Shown here piece by piece: positions 5,142 to 6,444 of a stretch of DNA of 6,444 nucleotides (positions are counted from its first letter, which is position 1; each line of letters opens with the position of its first letter). The translations under genes were made by a program, and so were the position numbers. The stretch spans positions 1 to 6,444 of the forward strand of contig CAAGRN010000277.1 of NCBI GenBank assembly GCA_900772715.1. The letters are read 5' to 3'. This DNA comes from an uncultured Subdoligranulum sp. GTDB lineage: Bacteria; Bacillota_A; Clostridia; Oscillospirales; Ruminococcaceae. The notes under the pieces are model-generated. The model made no database searches, had not been told where the DNA came from, and saw nothing but the letters and a program-made list of their open reading frames with translations.

Positions 5142-5277
5142 GGATTTCAGACGGTTGCACTCTACCAAGCACGCTTTGAAAACCCGCAACCAGTAGTTGC
5201 ATAGCTTTAATATAGCCCAAAATGCAATTGACATTATATAAAAACTCTTTAGTACACTATACCATAAATTCAAATAC
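5142..5277. other. AT-rich spacer between the HTH promoter and the tRNA-Leu copy 2 terminator
   Basis: No gene is visible here. The stretch contains a short hairpin (GCAAC, CAGTA, GTTGC at 5186-5200) and a + strand TTGACA at 5228-5233 with only a poor -10 downstream. Nothing else is recognisable. Confidence 0.5.
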
Positions 5278-5318
5278 AAAAAAAGACTTACTTTCCTTAA
5301 CAGAAAATAAGTCTTTTT
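5278..5318 (-). terminator. Terminator of tRNA-Leu copy 2 (probably bidirectional)
   Basis: Outer arms AAAAAGACTTA (5280-5290) and TAAGTCTTTTT (5308-5318) pair perfectly, with more pairing inside (TTTC with GAAA). On the - strand it ends in a T-run. The stem starts directly at the encoded CCA of the tRNA. Its sequence is unrelated to the terminator of copy 1. Confidence 0.88.
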
Positions 5319-5404
5319 GGTGCGGATGAAGGGATTTGAACCCACACTCTTTTAAGGGAACTAGAACCTGAATCTAGCGCGTCTGCCAGTTCCGCCACAT
5401 CCGC
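5318..5404 (-). tRNA. tRNA-Leu (anticodon CAG), copy 2
   Basis: Base-for-base identical to copy 1, including the encoded CCA (5320-5318), anticodon CAG (5370-5368), the imperfect variable arm and the GTGGG/CCCTT T-stem. It has its own promoter, leader and a distinct terminator, and should be expressed independently. The identity extends upstream through a similar leader to the -10 box and then stops, which marks the end of the duplicated unit. Confidence 0.93.
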
Positions 5405-5439
5405 ATATTCTGTTTGTCGCAGGGCTTGCCCTGACGACG
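5405..5439 (-). ncRNA. Leader hairpin of pre-tRNA-Leu copy 2
   Basis: The 35-base predicted leader can fold as GTCG-TC-AGGG, loop CAAG, CCCT-G-CGAC. It corresponds to the copy 1 leader with small insertions and deletions that keep the stem. Confidence 0.5.
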
Positions 5440-5445
5440 TGTTTT

Positions 5446-5474
5446 ATTATAGCCCGATTGCACCAAAAAGTCAA
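5446..5474 (-). promoter_or_regulatory. Promoter of tRNA-Leu copy 2
   Basis: On the - strand TTGACT (5474-5469), a 17-base spacer and TATAAT (5451-5446). The -10 and downstream bases match copy 1, while the spacer and -35 surroundings differ. Confidence 0.9.
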
Positions 5475-5523
5475 GCATTTTCAGCAAAAAAATCAAAAAT
5501 TTTCCAAGAGCCGGGATTTGACG

Positions 5524-5537
5524 AACCGCCGTCGGTT
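5524..5537. promoter_or_regulatory. Short palindrome upstream of the DUF975 promoter
   Basis: AACCG, CCGT, CGGTT is a perfect inverted repeat 15 bases before the -35 box of the DUF975 gene, within the divergent spacer shared with tRNA-Leu copy 2. The position suits a regulator site. No protein can be assigned. Confidence 0.25.
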
Positions 5538-5552
5538 TGGCGCAAAACACGC

Positions 5553-5580
5553 TTTACATTTTGCACGATTCTGTTATAAT
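5553..5580 (+). promoter_or_regulatory. Sigma-A-type promoter of the DUF975 gene
   Basis: TTTACA (5553-5558) and a perfect TATAAT (5575-5580) are 16 bases apart. Transcription would start near 5587, leaving a leader of roughly 37 bases. Confidence 0.8.
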
Positions 5581-5611
5581 AAAAGAAAACAGCGAAATTC
5601 TTGCTGAAAAC

Positions 5612-5617
5612 GGAGGG
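5612..5617 (+). promoter_or_regulatory. Ribosome binding site fixing the DUF975 gene start
   Basis: GGAGGG lies 6 bases before ATG 5624. The earlier in-frame ATG at 5537 has no such site and lies upstream of the promoter. Confidence 0.85.
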
Positions 5618-5623
5618 ATCTCT

Positions 5624-6382
5624 ATGTGGACAAGACAACTGCTGAAAACCAATGCCCGCAGCGCGTTAAGCGGGCGGTACTGGCGCGGGTTCTGGGTGTG
5701 CCTGCTGGTAAGCCTTGCTTCGGGCGGGGTGTTTACCGTGAAAAACAATGTGGACACCGTCCGGGGCGGGTATGATTACAGCTTTATGTACGGTATGCCG
5801 GACTACGGTATGCCGGACGAAACGCTGGCGCTGATTCTGGGCGTTGCGCTGCTGGTGTTTGTGCTGAGCTGCGTGTGGCAGATTTTTGTGCTGGGACCGC
5901 TGAACGTGGGTCTTGCCCGCTATTTTATGGAAAGCCGCCAAGCCCTTGCCCCCTTCGGCACGGTGGTGGGCATTTTCCGCACCCCGTATCTGAATGTCGT
6001 TAAGGTCTGCTTTTTGACCCGGCTGAAAATCGCGCTGGGCTGCCTGCTGGTGATCCCCGGCATCTATTGGAGCTACTGCTACACGCTGGTGCCGTTCCTG
6101 CTGGCAGAAAACCCCTATATGACCACCCGCCGCGCCATGGAGTTGAGCAAGGCCATTATGGAGGGCGAAAAGTGGAACTACTTTGTGCTGATGCTCAGCT
6201 TTATCGGCTGGTATCTGCTGTGCGGGGTGACAATGGGGATCGGCACGTTCTTCTTGGCACCCTACGTCAACGCCACGCAGGCGGAGTTTTACGCCGCAAT
6301 GCGCAGCAAGGCGTTTGCGCAGGGCTTGTCCAACGCGCAGGAACTGGGCGGCTTTGTGACCCACGGCGATGTGGTGCTGTAA
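5624..6382 (+). CDS. DUF975 family integral membrane protein
   Basis: A 252-residue membrane protein of unknown function. The N-terminus MWTRQLLKTNARSALSGRYW, followed at once by a hydrophobic helix (about 22-38), is typical of the family. Further hydrophobic segments lie at about 67-92, 125-160 and 186-215. The conserved block NPYMTTRRAMELSKAIMEGE (163-182), then KWNYFVLMLSFIGW and LAPYVNATQAEFYAAMR (211-227), matches my recollection of DUF975 (PF06161) closely. The extracytoplasmic-looking loop at about 39-66 holds a YGMPD duplication encoded by a 15-base tandem repeat. The start at ATG 5624 is set by the ribosome site. No terminator is visible after the stop, so a downstream gene may be co-transcribed. 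Function cannot be inferred from neighbours, which are a tRNA and the window edge. Confidence 0.88.
   Translation: MWTRQLLKTNARSALSGRYWRGFWVCLLVSLASGGVFTVKNNVDTVRGGYDYSFMYGMPDYGMPDETLALILGVALLVFVLSCVWQIFVLGPLNVGLARYFMESRQALAPFGTVVGIFRTPYLNVVKVCFLTRLKIALGCLLVIPGIYWSYCYTLVPFLLAENPYMTTRRAMELSKAIMEGEKWNYFVLMLSFIGWYLLCGVTMGIGTFFLAPYVNATQAEFYAAMRSKAFAQGLSNAQELGGFVTHGDVVL
5789..5818 (+). repeat. 15-base perfect tandem duplication inside the DUF975 gene
   Basis: TACGGTATGCCGGAC occurs twice head to tail, giving YGMPD-YGMPD. It is in frame and falls in the loop between the first and second hydrophobic segments, so copy number could change without disrupting the protein. Confidence 0.9.
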
Positions 6383-6400
6383 TGCCCTGCCTATTATAAA

Positions 6401-6444
6401 AGGAAAAGCGGAGGTCGCCCTGATCGTTGCCAAAAAGGGCTTGG
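6401..6444 (+). other. Possible start of a further gene cut by the window edge
   Basis: A ribosome-site-like GGAGG lies at 6410-6414, about 30 bases after the DUF975 stop. No ATG follows within the window. Candidate starts are CTG 6420 (reading LIVAKKGL) or TTG 6427. Too little sequence remains to identify a product. Confidence 0.25.

Noticed and set aside
5140..5200. A tRNA-like stretch on the - strand (TTGGTAGAGTGC with CTGAAAT)
   Set aside because: It resembles a D-arm and an anticodon loop, but the anticodon stem and acceptor do not pair and the HTH promoter lies within it.
5228..5318. A possible + strand small RNA from TTGACA 5228-5233 to the hairpin at 5278-5318
   Set aside because: The -35 is perfect, but the best -10 (TACACT) is 19 bases away and poor, and the hairpin is already explained as the tRNA terminator.
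5133..5345. A 70-codon - strand frame starting MGSNPFIR
   Set aside because: It begins inside tRNA-Leu copy 2 and passes through its terminator, with no ribosome site or domain.
5537..5623. A 29-codon N-terminal extension of the DUF975 protein
   Set aside because: It overlaps the promoter of the gene and lacks a ribosome site. The family N-terminus starts at ATG 5624.

Overview
The window looks like chromosomal DNA from a GC-rich gut-type clostridium (Firmicutes, probably Oscillospiraceae/Ruminococcaceae, in the Faecalibacterium/Gemmiger/Subdoligranulum range). This is inferred from strong AGGAGG-type ribosome sites, TTGACA/TATAAT promoters, GC-rich coding sequence with AT-rich spacers, and the families present (GH105-type hydrolase, MATE transporter, DUF975 membrane protein). 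The species cannot be fixed from this sequence.

Layout on the + strand: the last 41 codons of a GH105/YesR-type unsaturated-glycan hydrolase, then a TIM-barrel sugar phosphate isomerase/epimerase whose ribosome site contains the hydrolase stop codon. A strong hairpin terminator follows. Next comes a MATE-family exporter with its own near-consensus promoter. It converges on a - strand pair: a CobW/G3E-type P-loop protein followed by pyroglutamyl-peptidase I (pcp). The MATE gene and the pair share one bidirectional terminator.

The middle (about 4.2 to 5.5 kb) is the unusual part. Two identical tRNA-Leu(CAG) genes lie 1067 bp apart on the - strand. Each has a strong promoter and a leader that can fold into a hairpin. 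Between them is an AT-rich islet with one small gene, a helix-turn-helix regulator with two C-terminal membrane segments. A 41-bp terminator sequence occurs twice, on either side of the first tRNA, and a tRNA-3'-end-like scrap lies just beyond. The islet therefore looks acquired, or produced by duplication and rearrangement at a tRNA locus.

The right end carries a DUF975 integral membrane protein on the + strand, divergent from the second tRNA-Leu, then a short edge that may hold the ribosome site of another gene.

I see no CRISPR array, transposase, integrase, toxin-antitoxin pair or biosynthetic cluster. The best leads are the tRNA-bracketed islet, the altered T-stem shared by both tRNA copies, and a CobW-like protein that lacks the usual CxCC and NKxD motifs.
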